DNA from: RI-242 sp038246255
GTDB lineage: Bacteria; Planctomycetota; UBA1135; GCA-002686595
NCBI GenBank assembly: GCA_038246255.1
Contig: JBBRWC010000113.1
Span: 1 to 13,043 of the forward strand
Reading direction: 5' to 3'
Length of the DNA stretch: 13,043 nt
Notes under the pieces: model-generated
What the model was told of the DNA's origin: nothing
Database searches by the model: none
What the model saw: only the letters and a program-made list of their open reading frames with translations
Program-made: the position numbers and the translations under genes
Shown here: positions 12,998 to 13,043 of the stretch, in pieces
Position numbering within the stretch: the stretch's first letter is position 1
Layout: every line of letters begins with the position of its first letter

Positions 12998-13043
12998 ATG
13001 AAGCGCAACTCTGTCCTCAAGACCGTCGCTCGTCACCCCCGTC
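12998..13043 (+). CDS. Start of an unidentified gene, runs off right edge
   Basis: An ATG at 12998 opens MKRNSVLKTVARHPR and continues past the edge. GGAG lies 11 nt upstream, a long spacing; a better purine run, AGGAAGGAG, lies at 12951-12959 but too far for this ATG. The lysine/arginine-rich beginning would suit a signal peptide or a small basic protein, but only 15 codons are visible and no family can be named. Confidence 0.45.
   Translation, partial: MKRNSVLKTVARHPR

Overview
The window is GC-rich (roughly two thirds G+C) and reads as an accessory-rich stretch of a bacterial chromosome. Gene types (secreted SOUL/CIA30 protein, phosphatidylserine decarboxylase, PHP-glycosyltransferase fusion, a lectin/FGE-type diversity-generating retroelement) fit an environmental Gram-negative, with Planctomycetota as one possibility. 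No rRNA or marker gene fixes the taxonomy, and I saw no tRNA, rRNA or CRISPR.

Left third (1-4515) is a patchwork of mobile and broken DNA. A fragment of an IS91-type Y2 transposase (minus strand, runs off the left edge) is fused head-on to the C-terminal quarter of a class I aminotransferase. Next comes an intact VapC/VapB toxin-antitoxin pair on the minus strand. Upstream of it on the same strand is a diversity-generating retroelement (DGR): an A-rich template region (TR), an intact DGR reverse transcriptase, and an Avd-like accessory gene. The avd gene lacks its first ~40 codons because the end of an IS3-family element lies exactly at codon -2 relative to its first remaining ATG. No variable protein with a matching variable repeat is present in the window, so the target must lie elsewhere or has been lost. 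The IS3 element has orfA and orfB with an A7G -1 frameshift site, inverted repeats at 2941 and 4515, and an unusually long non-coding tail holding a cluster of strong hairpins.

Middle (4707-9379) is a two-gene plus-strand operon joined by a TGATG overlap: a PHP-domain phosphoesterase fused to a GT4 glycosyltransferase, then an extended class III aminotransferase of the glutamate-1-semialdehyde aminomutase type. It ends in a 172-bp foldback element whose arms match 27/28. Convergent to it, on the minus strand, are a phosphatidylserine decarboxylase and an overlapping small membrane protein that resembles the DUF962/Mpo1 family. The shared lipid/sugar theme suggests, as inference only, a membrane glycolipid or head-group function.

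Right end (11267-13043) has a secreted SOUL heme-binding/CIA30 fusion transcribed divergently from psd, a truncated N-terminal piece of an esterase-like phytase protein, and the first codons of an unidentified gene running off the edge.
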